Source: Pachyseris speciosa (lineage: Eukaryota; Cnidaria; Anthozoa; Scleractinia; Pachyseridae). Taken from it: DNA of 64,000 bases. The notes beneath the pieces were generated by a model, which worked only from the letters and a program-made list of their open reading frames with translations, ran no database searches and was not told the origin of the DNA. Where the stretch lies: the NCBI GenBank assembly GCA_016490735.1, contig JAEMWC010000238.1:490001-554000 (forward strand). Reading direction: 5' to 3'. A program made the translations under genes and the position numbers. Of the stretch, positions 1 through 11,200 are shown piece after piece (position 1 is the first letter of the stretch; each line of letters starts with the position of its first letter).

Positions 1-300
1 AGAAGCACCACTGGCTTCTTTGAGAAGTGTCTGACTTGCGGTTCTCCAGACATAAATGACGTCTTTCGACCACCAGGCTGGCGAGTTTCGATTAAATTAA
101 GCTAGCGATCGACACCTCACAGCCACGTAAGATTCCTATCAATAAAACTTAAATCGATTTTTCAACCGCCAAACGTATAGTCTACGTCACACTATCAAAC
201 AATCCTTTCTACCCGTCAATCATTTCATGTACTCTTCAGTGAATTCAATTCGCGCATGAATATTAATACGCATACAAATGAGCTCAACTGAATAATGAAG
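1..300. other. no feature recognised
   Basis: AT-rich sequence with no recognisable coding or repeat signal. The upstream dynein exons are not here. Confidence 0.4.
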
Positions 301-486
301 GCTGAGAGCATAAACAGCCTATTTTTCGATTTTGCTCTGAAATGAAACAAATTTTTGCACGTGACCAACAAGCAATTCGATTCAAAAACATTGTCCGGTA
401 TTTTTATTCACTGATTTTTGTTTCATTTCCAAGCAAAATCGAAAAAGGACTTAAAATTACACATAGGCAGTTTATGCTGTCAGCCC
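301..486. repeat. foldback (palindromic) element
   Basis: The segment from 301 (gctgagagcataaacagcct) returns in reverse complement near 460-486 (aggcagtttatgctgtcagc), with matching inner parts (cgattttgct / agcaaaatcg). It shares its arm sequence style with the large palindrome at 47052-47440, so both probably belong to one foldback family. Confidence 0.6.
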
Positions 487-519
487 TTCAAATATATGTG
501 TTTGATCTAGTCCTTCTGC

Positions 520-522
520 ACA

Positions 523-563
<41 letters not shown>

Positions 564-592
564 CTATCTATCTATCTACAAACTATCTATCT
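520..592. repeat. (CTAT)n microsatellite
   Basis: About 17 tetranucleotide units with a few interruptions. Related (TCTA)n and (TAGA)n tracts at about 990-1020 and 1840-1852 flank the damaged Penelope-like element. Confidence 0.9.
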
Positions 593-990
593 ATACTACC
601 AACCTTAGCGGCCTGAAAGAAAGACGAACTCAGCTCTGCTGTAAATATATTCTGAAGATGTCTCAAAATGATCACCCCATTAACTTCCTTATACCGAAAA
701 CAGCAACTAGTGGTCATAGTTACTACCTGCTGTCCGGCGACAACAATAGAAATATTGTTTATGCTGTTAGGAGTTGTTGCCGGACCCAGCATTCAGGTTC
801 CTTTATCTCATTCGCAAGTAAATATGTAGATATGTAAATATTTAGTCAAGATATTTTTATTGTTTTTATAGTACATGTAGTAGTGGTCTTAGTAGTAGTA
901 GTCTTAATTATTTATTGATTGTAATTTGTAGCCCTTTAATTCAGTTAATTCTGCAATGTGGCAAATAAACGGTATATTATTATCATTATT
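593..990. other. unassigned, possible 3' end of a non-LTR retrotransposon
   Basis: A 59-codon frame from 658 is not recognisable. The end (gcaaataaacggtatattat) resembles the A-rich 3' tail of a LINE. No firm assignment. Confidence 0.25.
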
Positions 991-1045
991 TTATCTGTCT
1001 ATTTATCTATCTATCTATCTAATGTATCTGTCTATCAAATCCATC

Positions 1046-1180
1046 AGTTTTCTTCAGGGTGAATGAAGGAAACCATTGTACACAAATATTTACTACCCCA
1101 CTGATATATGAAAATGCACGCTACGACTAAACAACTGTCACATTTCAAAAATAAACGTAAAATGCGCACACGCAAAAACA
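1046..1180 (-). repeat. inverted left terminal repeat (pLTR) of a damaged Penelope-like element
   Basis: Reverse complement of this segment matches 1640-1772 closely (gtgacagttgtttagtcgta, tgtgtacaatggtttccttc). The hammerhead core seen on the right is truncated here. Inverted terminal repeats around a GIY-YIG fragment identify a Penelope-like element. Confidence 0.7.
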
Positions 1181-1198
1181 TGAGATGCATACGGGAAG

Positions 1199-1535
1199 AA
1201 AAAGAGTGCGAATGTTGTTTATCTAATGAACTGTAAGGTGTGTGGTTTGCAATATGTCGGCTCCACTACTACGAAATTCAGGTTGAGGTTCAATAACCAC
1301 AAGAGCCAACTTCGAGTGCACTTGGAGATTTCTGCTGCCAGAAAGGAAAGTGATGACCTTCTCTATAAGCATTTCCATAGTAATGGACATAATGGACTTC
1401 AGGACCTCAGCATACAGCTTATAGCTAAGGTCAACGTAAAGGAGCACCTAATTGCAAAGGAAGGTCAATGGGCATATCGCCTCTGATCCTTGAAACCAGA
1501 TGGCCTTAATGAGAGTGACTTCTTTTTTAACCAGA
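1199..1535 (+). pseudogene. Penelope-like element GIY-YIG endonuclease fragment
   Basis: Encodes SANVVYLMNCKVCGLQYVGS followed by FRLRFNNHKSQLRVH, the C-terminal GIY-YIG nuclease domain of Penelope-like retroelements (LQYVGST motif, CxxC before it). A TGA at 1484 interrupts the frame, which then resumes as SLKPDGLNESDFFF. The reverse transcriptase part is missing, so this is an internally deleted, dead copy. Its right terminal repeat follows at 1640. Confidence 0.8.
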
Positions 1536-1639
1536 ATCGAGAAGCATGTATACGTACTTAGAATTGTGCTTAGTTTGGATTTTCATGAGGAAGTTGTTGC
1601 ATTTTTCGCACTATTTTTCTTTCCTGCACGCGTGTTATG

Positions 1640-1800
1640 TTTGTGTGCGCGTGCATTTTACGTTTATTTTGGAAATGTGACAGTTGTTTAGTCGTAGTGA
1701 GCATTTTCGTATTTCAGTGGCTTAGTATAATTATATTTGTGTACAATGGTTTCCTTCATTTGCCCTGAAGAAGACCGACAAGTCAGTCGAAATATAGGTG
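1640..1800 (+). repeat. right pLTR of the damaged Penelope-like element with hammerhead-type core
   Basis: Contains CTGAAGA (1765-1771), a GAC/GTC-closed stem and GAAA (1789-1792), matching the CUGANGA...GAAA core of the minimal hammerhead ribozymes known from Penelope-like terminal repeats. A short ATA/TAT stem III is possible. Activity is inferred only from the motif. Confidence 0.55.
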
Positions 1801-1896
1801 ATACTGAAAATTGTGCCTTGTCTTCATTTGTATTTGATAGATAGATAGATAGTATGTGGAGACGGACTATATCAAACACATATTTGCTACTCTGAG

Positions 1897-1899
<3 letters not shown>

Positions 1900-1937
<38 letters not shown>
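1900..1937. repeat. (AT)n microsatellite
   Basis: Uninterrupted TA dinucleotide run; a shorter one lies near 2188-2200. Confidence 0.9.
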
Positions 1938-1940
<3 letters not shown>

Positions 1941-2220
1941 TGTAAAGTCGAGACTCAATCATAATTAAAAGGATGCCTCTGCGTAATGTGATCCTTTTTG
2001 CCAGAAGTAATGATTAATGTATTCTTGTACTGTATTTTTGTATTGTTAGTCAATGTAGAAGAGTTGCATTGTCAAAAATGTACATTATAGTATCGAAAAG
2101 AATTTTCTTAGCTACTTACTGTAATTAAGAAACTTAAATCTAATGAAAAAAAAAACATTTGTTGAACAAAAATAAAATAAAAAAATATATATATATATAG
2201 TTTGTATGAAGAGAGCAAAC

Positions 2221-2300
2221 AGTGAACTTCTTCGGTGGTCGGACACTTTAGTAGACGTTTCGCCCTTCTGGCTTATTCAGTAAAAGTGTCTATAACATAC
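2221..2300 (-). repeat. Penelope-like pLTR scrap with decayed hammerhead core
   Basis: On the - strand, CTGAATA, a perfect GCC/GGC stem and GAAACGTC lie within 2252-2280. The G of CUGANGA is changed to T, so the ribozyme core is probably dead. Confidence 0.45.
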
Positions 2301-2940
2301 AGGATTTAAAATACTGTTAGTAGATCTCTCAGGTCAACAAAGGTTTCACCAAGTCGTGAGGATCAGTAAGATTCCCAGTCCAAACCTCACAGCATGAACA
2401 AGTGTAGAAAGTTAAAAGAAAAGCGAGGATGTACAACTTCAGACGTATATTGTTAATTAAGTGATAAATCGTTAATTAAGTGATAACAGTTTTCAACAGG
2501 AATTTCTTAGAATGTCTACAGCACAATGTTAGTTAATTTCTGTTGTTCAGTGTTGACATTTCAGGTCTACATATTTTGAAATATTTTTCCCACAAACACA
2601 AATTACATTTCTTAGTAACATTCAAATACGATCTGGCTTGTTTAACTTTTTGCCATTTGATCTCATACTGACCAGTGCATGATGCCTGGCATATGTTCCT
2701 CGTGTGATATAATATGCCAACCATAAAGCTGTAAAATCACAATTCCTATCAAAAATGGCCAAATGAAAAAAATACAAATTACATCAAGATAATATAAAGA
2801 CTAACTGAAGATATACAGATGTGGAGGAACTTGCTTTTAATTTTTTTCAGGGATAAACGGAACAGATATTGGCCTGTTTCACTTAAATTTCACCCTACAG
2901 AGACTTAAATCATGCATAAAATATATAACATATTAGTGTC
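2300..2940. other. no feature recognised
   Basis: AT-rich, no coding similarity on either strand that I can recognise. Confidence 0.4.
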
Positions 2941-2943
2941 ACG

Positions 2944-3390
2944 CTTCTCTTTTCGTTTGGTGTTGAACTTACAGCTAACTTGATGTTTGACGTTAGACAC
3001 AGAAATGCACCTAGAAATATTCGAGACCTGTTTCAAGACATTTCTAATATTCACTCTTATAATACTCGATCCTCTGCTTCGAGCAACTTTTACACACAAA
3101 GCTTAAGACTCTCTATTCAACTAAACTTGTTTTCTAGAATCAGTACAACAATTTGGAATGAGATGCCTCTGACATTAAGAAATCTTTAAGAAAAATTAAA
3201 AGAGTACTTTTCGGCATTCTGACTTTGGAAGACTCTTATCTTGATATACGAAACATCATTCAAAAGGTTAAGTTTCTAAAATTTTATTGTATTTTCAGAA
3301 TAATAAGTTTCGTATTACCGGTAATTGTATTATTGCAGATTTAGATCTATTAAGTGTTTTGTAAAAATAACTACTACTACTACTACTAGC
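2944..3390 (+). pseudogene. 3' end of a non-LTR retrotransposon (LINE)
   Basis: Encodes LTANLMFDVRHRNAPRNIRD and HSYNTRSSASSNFYTQSLRL, the C-terminal tail typical of jockey/CR1-like ORF2 proteins (HxYxTR, then W-N-E-M-P). A stop falls after RNL. The fragment ends at a (CTA)n tract at 3367-3388, a usual LINE tail. Confidence 0.65.
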
Positions 3391-3497
3391 ACTTTCTCCT
3401 AATAAGGTACTACATAATTAACTCGTAAACTTAATTTTATAATTTATACACTTGTACATTTATTTTCCTGATTCCTGTTTGTCTACCTACTCTCTAG

Positions 3498-4058
3498 TTA
3501 AAGTGCACATGAATCGAAAATTAACTACCAATTTTTTTATGTTTTTTGATAGCTTACAATCCACATATTTCATTTTCAGTCGTTTCCCTCCTTTTTGTGA
3601 CAAGGATTCACCATTTGTAGGAATTCCAAAATTCCCGCTGCGGCCTGAAATTTGAGACATTTGCTTGTGGCCAAAAGGTCGCTGTGACGTCATTCATGTG
3701 TAATTTTCAAGCATGAAACATGGCTGAGAAGGCGAAAAAGCTTAAACTTGGAAAGTTTTGGGCTGCTGGCGGCCCTGGTAGTGAATCTTGGTAGTTCTCT
3801 GACATTTTTATTCCATGGAACTCACAAAAACAGAGTGATGAACTCACCTGAGTACACACAAATGACATCATGACTATTCACCAGACCCCAGATCTTTGTC
3901 TAGAATTTTAGTGAGAAAAGTGCAACTTTCACCTCATTTTGAAATAAGTCCCTGTTACTTTTAGTAAATTATTTTCCCCTCGAAATGTTTCTTAAAACAC
4001 CAATCTTCATATTGGAGAAAAAAAAGTGGCTTTGAAATTTCGATTCATGTGCACTTAA
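3498..4058. mobile_element. TTAA-bounded MITE (piggyBac-like), 561 bp
   Basis: TTAA at 3498-3501 is followed by AGTGCACATGAATCGAAA; the reverse complement TTTCGATTCATGTGCAC is followed by TTAA at 4055-4058. Inverted ends next to TTAA are the mark of piggyBac insertion. No transposase is visible, so it is non-autonomous. Confidence 0.7.
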
Positions 4059-4059
4059 A

Positions 4060-4155
4060 GACATACCCACCTAGATTAGCATTAGCTACCTGTGGGCATG
4101 CCCAACTTGCAAATAATATCTATTAGAAAAATAAAGAACTGAACTGAACTGGTGC
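4060..4155 (+). repeat. LINE 3' tail with (TGAAC)n
   Basis: AATAAAGAACTGAACTGAAC is the tail of a non-LTR element; the same pentamer tail occurs in reverse at 18513-18545. Just upstream of the first exon. Confidence 0.4.
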
Positions 4156-4260
4156 TTTCAGTAATGAAGGAACCAAAAACCATATATTTGTGAGTGGTTT
4201 ATAATTCCTTTTCCGAGTTCAGTGGATCATAGCCACTTTGTTTTTTTTTTCTATTTGCAG

Positions 4261-4551
4261 CGCAAAGGGCGTGGTAATTGGATTCTTTGGACCAAGACTA
4301 TCAAAGATGGTGTGTCAGGAAGCAAAGGGCAAAGGATAAGTGATATCATTGTGCCGACTATGGACACTGCTCGGTACTCACATCTGATGGAGATCATGTT
4401 CAACAACAACAAACCACTGCTTTTCGTTGGTCCCACAGGAACTGGCAAGTCAGTCTACATCAAGGATAAACTCATGAATGGTATCAACAAGGATCTGTTC
4501 ATTCCAGCTTTTGTCAACTTCTCTGCTCAAACCAGTGCTAATCAAACACAG
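4261..4551 (+). CDS. DNAH12: DNAH12-like exon 1 of window: AAA3 P-loop
   Basis: 97 codons, phase 0 at both ends. Acceptor follows a pyrimidine tract ending tttgcag; donor is gtaatg. Encodes the start of AAA3 with Walker A GPTGTGKS and the conserved [12 protein letters not shown] at its end. The preceding exon is outside the window. Confidence 0.93.
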
Positions 4552-7500
4552 GTAATGAATATTATGTAAACCAAAGTAGTTTAGGAAATAAATTATTTTA
4601 ATGCCATTATTATCTCGTATATTTATCATTATTTCAAATATGGTCATGATGTACTTGATATTCGTCATACATGGACAACAGATGTGCCATCAAAAAATAC
4701 AAAACTCAGAGTGGATCGACTCAGATTGCTGATCCTGGTGGGGTCAACAGAATAAAAAAGAAAGAAAAGAACAATGACACATTTACCCATTCATCAGATT
4801 TAACAAAACCACCAGCTATGCAGGATAATCATTGTTCTGCTTCCAGTTTTGACATGTAGCCTGCCATTTTGTTTTTCTTAAGTACCAGGTCCTTGTGGAT
4901 GAAGTTATGAACTGTTCAGGTTCAGTGTAAAATTGTGTTCCCTCCAAATTCTGGAAAGGAATGCTTACTCGCAACTTGTTTTCTGGAAGATACTTCATAC
5001 GCAGCTTCACAAATCACAATCTTAAAACTTTAATCGAGAGATAAACAAAAAAAAAATTAGAAAGATCGCTTGAAAGGGGAAATCATGAGGTTGACCCTAT
5101 ATATAGCAACATCCCCAAAATAAAAATTAAAGCAAAAATCTAGATCTAAAAACTAAAAACTTACTTACCTACTGTAGCTAAAAAACCCCTCTTTTTAAAA
5201 CTATGTATTTCAAAATATTTACAACTATTTTAATTAATGTTCATGTAAGTATTTAGTCTATTTTGAAAATGAGACAGTGATCGGGCGTGTACGGCGGCTT
5301 TAGGCAAGTTCCTCTCATGTCATTCCTCACAAGTCCAAGTCATTGATGTAAGTAATTAAGCCAAAGTAGATGTGCCCTTCAGATGCGCGAATTGGCAAGG
5401 ATTAGTGAGTTAAAGAGCACACCAAAAATTGACCACATGGCTCTTCACAACAGCCTTTGCGATTTTGCATACAACACAAGCCAGCGATATTTGGTGGTAA
5501 TTCTCCCTTATATAGGGGGGAGGGGGATTATATAACTCAAAATTATATAAAATAGGCTTCATTTCTGATGATTTGTGTTCTTTCTGTGAACAAGCTTCAG
5601 AAACTCTGCATCATTTAATTTCTGAATGTCAATGCACAAAATCATTTTGGAAAGAATTTGAAGCCTTCTATGAGAGTCTAACAAATCTCCATATTAATCT
5701 TACTATGAAGGATATTGTCATTGGTATTCCAACAAAAGAATGCCCTTACTATATTATTTAATAATCTTAGGAAAATTACATCTGTGGGAATGTAGAAGGA
5801 GAAAAGAACTTCCAACTATTTGAGGTTTTTGACAGAAAGTTAAATTAAAGTATGAAACAGAGAATTATATTTGTACAAAAAACAAAAAGCTAGAATATTT
5901 TAATAAGAAATGGCAAATTAATTTCAATTAACTTTATTGTTGTAAGACATTTACGACATTGGAACTTCCTGGCATGAGCGTGTGTGTGTGTGTGTAACAT
6001 TTCGTGTAAATGTTCAAATTATTTGGATTGTAAAATAATTGTGTGTTGAAGGACATTAACCCATTGACTACCGCAGGTTTTTACATTTTCGGAGTGATCT
6101 TCCACCTATAAACGATGAATAGCAATTCGTGACTCTTTATTTGAACTGCCAGGGAAAAGTGGTGCTGTCCTAAGCCACTGGAGGCTCAAGGTTTCTGAAA
6201 ACGTCATTTTGAGGTAGCTATTTTTTATGCGTGAAGCGACAACAATGGCCCAAGTTCGGTTTGCTTGCGATTTCTGCTAAATTTACAGCCATTTTTCATC
6301 TTTAGCAGCTGCCTGATGAGCATCATTAAGCGTGACGGTAGCTAAGAGTCCACTTTCTCAAAGAATTGAGCAAGGTGATGTACTTTGTTGTTGAATTTGG
6401 CTTGTTACTCGACGAACTGGGAATTTGGCCGGTCGAACACTTAGTACCTTTGGGACTCGACTATTGATGAATTTCTCGACCTACCGCCACATATTTTGGA
6501 ATTTCTATGTACTGAAGATGACCACGAGCAGGAAATTTTGGCGGTAGGTCGGAGTGGCTATGTGAAAGAATTGGGGAAGGAACGGGCGCTGTCCAAAATT
6601 CTCGTTAGTTCCCAGCATGCAATGCGCTCAAGATGTTGAAAATGTCGGGAAGGCCCGAATGCACTGGAACAAAAGGCCTGTATCTACGCTCGGGAGAAGA
6701 ATATGAACAAAAAAAGTCATTTGTAAGCTAGAAAAAGGACTGAATTTCGTTATGATCGTTGAATTCTGGTTTTTCGACGATGATTTCCCTAAAAAACATG
6801 AAGGCAAAAAGGGGCATTTTTGTTGTTTCTCTTTGACGTTAAAAACGGCCAGTTTCGACGTTCTTGTCCAAACTCAAAAGGCCATATTTGGTAAAAATCG
6901 CTACGTTTCTTGCATTTATTGCATATCCAAATTTAAAGGGCATTCCATTTCGTGCTCACAACTAACAGTTAAGGCAATATTCGTGCGATTGAGAAAGTTG
7001 CAATGTTTTGAAGCATGGGAGTTTTTTACGGCCGGTTTTGGCCGGCACGGGTGCCAATGGGTTAATAAAATACAAAAAAAAGTAATTCTCCCTTAGATTT
7101 TTGGTCCCTTTCTTATGGACTGGAGTGATGTCGACTGTCTTTCAAATCAATGGTAGTTGACCTAGTGAAAATGGTGTATTCAAGAGTAAGGCCAATGGAG
7201 ATGATAACGCTTGAGTGCATTCTTTCAGGATACGAGGTGATATACAATTGGGCCCAGGAGATTTATAAATATTTAAATTTCTCAATTTCGGTGGCAGAAC
7301 AAGAGATATTGCATAATTTCTTGTCAGTAACATACTCGAGGTATGATCGAGGAATGATCTTCAACAGCAAAAACCAATGAGAGATAAGAATTAATACAGT
7401 TGGCAATACTTTGGTCATCATTGAGATACAAATCGTTCACCTTTAATGACACTAAGTCACTCGTAACTTTTCTCTTAGACTGAACATCACTTACAATTTA

Positions 7501-8153
7501 GAAAACCACTGAAAACCACTTACAATTTAGGACTTTGTGATCATTAATTTTAAGTAGTGGACTAAGAATATGGGATTGAATGATGGTGAGAATACTATAA
7601 AATTGCTATTGTCTTTCTCTAATGGTCAGTAACAGGGGGGAATGAGGGCTCTGGGGTCATAGTTGGATTGAAATTCAGAACTTGAACTCTGGAACTTGTC
7701 CAATCCCTTGGTAAATGGCCCTAAGCCACGGCACAAGTTCACAAGTTTATCCGCAAAGAAATGGCACTAGAAAACAAATGGTTTGACAAAAGGTCGAAGA
7801 ATAGCAAGGGTATCATTTGATGAATTTAAACCTGCATATGGCAAAAAGTGTTCTTTTTCTTTTTTCTGTTGACATTTTTAGTTGCCCCGAGTTGATCCTA
7901 CCTTGATCAGTTCAGCGATTTGAGTTTCTAATGTCAGAGTTTTGTACCTGCCCCCTACGAGTTACGTAGTTTTGTTTCTCGGAGATGAAAATGGCTGCTT
8001 CTCCAGTTTTGCTGCGATAAGCTCAGTAAATTGTGCTTTTAATGTGTAGAAGAATGAACTACCTGTAATTATCATGCTCAATCTTGCGGGATACCCCCTG
8101 ATGATAGCCAACTCGGCCCACGGTCTCATTGCTAAGTATCAAGCAAATACCTT

Positions 8154-8201
<48 letters not shown>

Positions 8202-11200
8202 CTCTATTTATATAGCACCTATACATGTGTATCACTAGCTGTTCTAGGCACTTTACAACACTGGCCAGGGGACTTTGCCAGACTGCTTATAACGCAGTTT
8301 ACAGTTAATGAAGTTGAGTTATGAGTGCCCCCGTAATATCAATATCAAATTAAGACAGACACTAGGGGTGGTCACTGCCAGAGTTTAGTTACATCCCTAG
8401 TGGTTCTTTTACGTCTCACAGAATCAGTGAATTATGAGGAGTTGTGAGACAGGGCCTATGGTTTATCGTCCTTATCCGAGAAGACTAGAAAGTCTAACTG
8501 TTTGTAGATGTCATTACAAAGGCAGCACTTTCTCCTCAATTATTTAAAGACCCTGAGTGTTGGTCCGGCCGGGGTTTGAACCTGCGACCTCCTGCACGGT
8601 AGTCCTGGTGCTCTACCACTGAGCTAACCAGTTGGCCAAATAGATTTGAGTTTTTATCTTAAATGCAGAAAAGATGTACATGATTATAATAATAGAAGAA
8701 AGATGGATGTTATATTGCCTTTGGCTAAATGAAACTGGGGCCAACATAAATATTTTACTCTATTTTAATTTTAGGGACTGGAACACCGTGGATCCGTCTG
8801 TTAGGGATGCTACGTCTTTATCCCCATTTAGAACACTAAGTGGGATTGCAATTTTAAATGATTTTACTATTGTATTTTATATTGCTTTTGAGCACTTTTA
8901 TGTGATGTAATATTTATTGTAAATGGTTTGAACCCAGGAGTCATATCATAACTAAGTGAAGCACGATCGCCCGGGTGAGTGTAGTCCTGAGAAGGACTGT
9001 TTGTGGTGACATTGACTGATGTTTTGACAACCTGAGCGGAAGTCATCATCAGAGTCAAGTGATTGGAGTAACGTCAGGAGATGGTATAAGTACTCTGGTC
9101 GTTGATGTGATTGGTCAACGAAGTCGTGATGTTATTGGTTGTCTGTCAGTTAAGCCATGATGTTATTGGCTGTGAAGACTGTAAACCATGATTGGTGCGT
9201 TTCGATCCGTTTTTTGTTAGTCAAATGTTCGTAGGTGTATTGTTAGTCAAATTAGTTGGTGTGTCTATTGTTTGTCTGTTGTTGATATCGTCGTTTGTAA
9301 GGTGCGGGAAGCTGTTGACATCAGAAGTAAAATAGCTTCTACTATACAATCAGCCTCTCTCACAGACAATAACCTGACTAGAGACGAACGACAAGCACTT
9401 AAACGACTGAAACAACAAGGACATTGTTATACTTCCCGCTGACAAAGGACGTGTTACTGTTTTTATGGACAAGAAAGACTATCAAGACAAAACGGACACC
9501 CTTGTTAACGAGAAACAGACTTACGAACTACTTAAACGAGACCCGACGCCAGCACTTCAACGAAAACTCAACGGCAAACTACTTTCACTTAAGAAAGCTG
9601 ACGTTATTGACATTCGACGCTACAACAGACTGAGGTGCCACATGCCACAACCACCAAAACTTTACAGACTGCGCAAACTACACAAACCTAACATACCTAT
9701 GTGACCCATAGTCTCGTTCTGTGGTTCGCCGACTTACCAACTGTCTAAATACCTGACTACTATACTGAAACCACTGACTGACGAGTAACGACACAAACTA
9801 CAGTCGACTGAAAACTTTATTGACGCCATTAAGACAGCACAAGTACCTGACGACTACAAACTAGTGTCTTTTGATGTGAAATCACTGTTCACCAGTATTC
9901 CACTCCAACTGGCTCTAGACTGTACTGAGACCGCCATCAAGAACTCCACGTTACAACTGCCACTACCAACAGACGACTTAATGGACTTACTGAACCTTTT
10001 CCTTACGTCTACCTACTTTGAGTACAACAGCAAACACTACAAACAGTTGCACGGGACAGCTATGGGCTCACCAGTTTCCGTTGTTGTAGCAGAGATCGTC
10101 ATGCAAAACATCAAGGAACAAGCCCTTGCGACTTACGAACGAACGCTACTGCTCTGGCTACATTACGTCGACAGCACTTTCACAGCTGTACACAAAGACG
10201 AAATCGACGATTTTCATGAACACCTCAACAGACAGAACGCCCACATACAGTTTACCAAGGAAAATGGTAAGATACCTTTTCTAGACTGCCTTGTTAGCCG
10301 TGACAACAACAGACTACAGACGACAGTTTACAGAAAACCTACACACACTGACAGACTACTTGACGAATCATCTTACAACCCTACTTCACAGAAAGCAACA
10401 ACACGGACCCTAACGAGACGAGGGCAGCTAGTTTGCGACTTGAGCGACAGCAGATGAACGCAAATACTTAAGCCCCGGCTACACGTTGTAACATTGTTGG
10501 AAGAACACGTCCCAACATTGTTGTAAGAATGCTTCTAACAATGTTGGATACGCATATAACATTGTTGGAAACATGTCGCTTCGGGGGTCTGAATTCAACA
10601 GTTTTTACCTCTGCCATTAAGCTCTCAGATTGGAGACTGGGCCCTTAACTCTGATTGGTCTTTGCAATACAACATTGTTGAAAGGGCGTCTACATGCTTT
10701 AACATTTGTTGTATGTTGGAGAAAATGTTTGATCGAAATCAAAACTTTCTTCCAACAAAAAATGTTGAACAAACGTCGTCAAACATGCATGCTACACTTT
10801 CTAACATTGTTCATCCAACAAATGTTTTATAACAATGTTTGAACATGTAGCCGGGGCTTTACACAACGTTTTCGGTAAGAACAACTACAACCGCGACTTT
10901 GTTAGAGGCAACACTTACAGGACAGAACCAAATGCTACGAACGCTAACCCGACACCAGTTACTACAGCGACTATACCAGACATCAAAGGAACTTCTGAGA
11001 CCACTGCACGGATACTACAACCTTACAATATCCGTGTCGCTCACAGACCCATCACAACTTTACGACAATTATTGATGAATGTTAAGGACAAAGACGAACC
11101 AAAGGGCAGACAGGGAGCAGTTTACAAGATTGAATGCTGCGACTGTCAGGCTACTTACATCAGTGAGACTGGCAGAAATTTGAACGTAAGACTGACTGAA

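Noticed and set aside
6752..7096. 114-codon frame as a piggyBac transposase
   Set aside because: No catalytic aspartates or conserved piggyBac motifs seen; it runs through the right end of the element.
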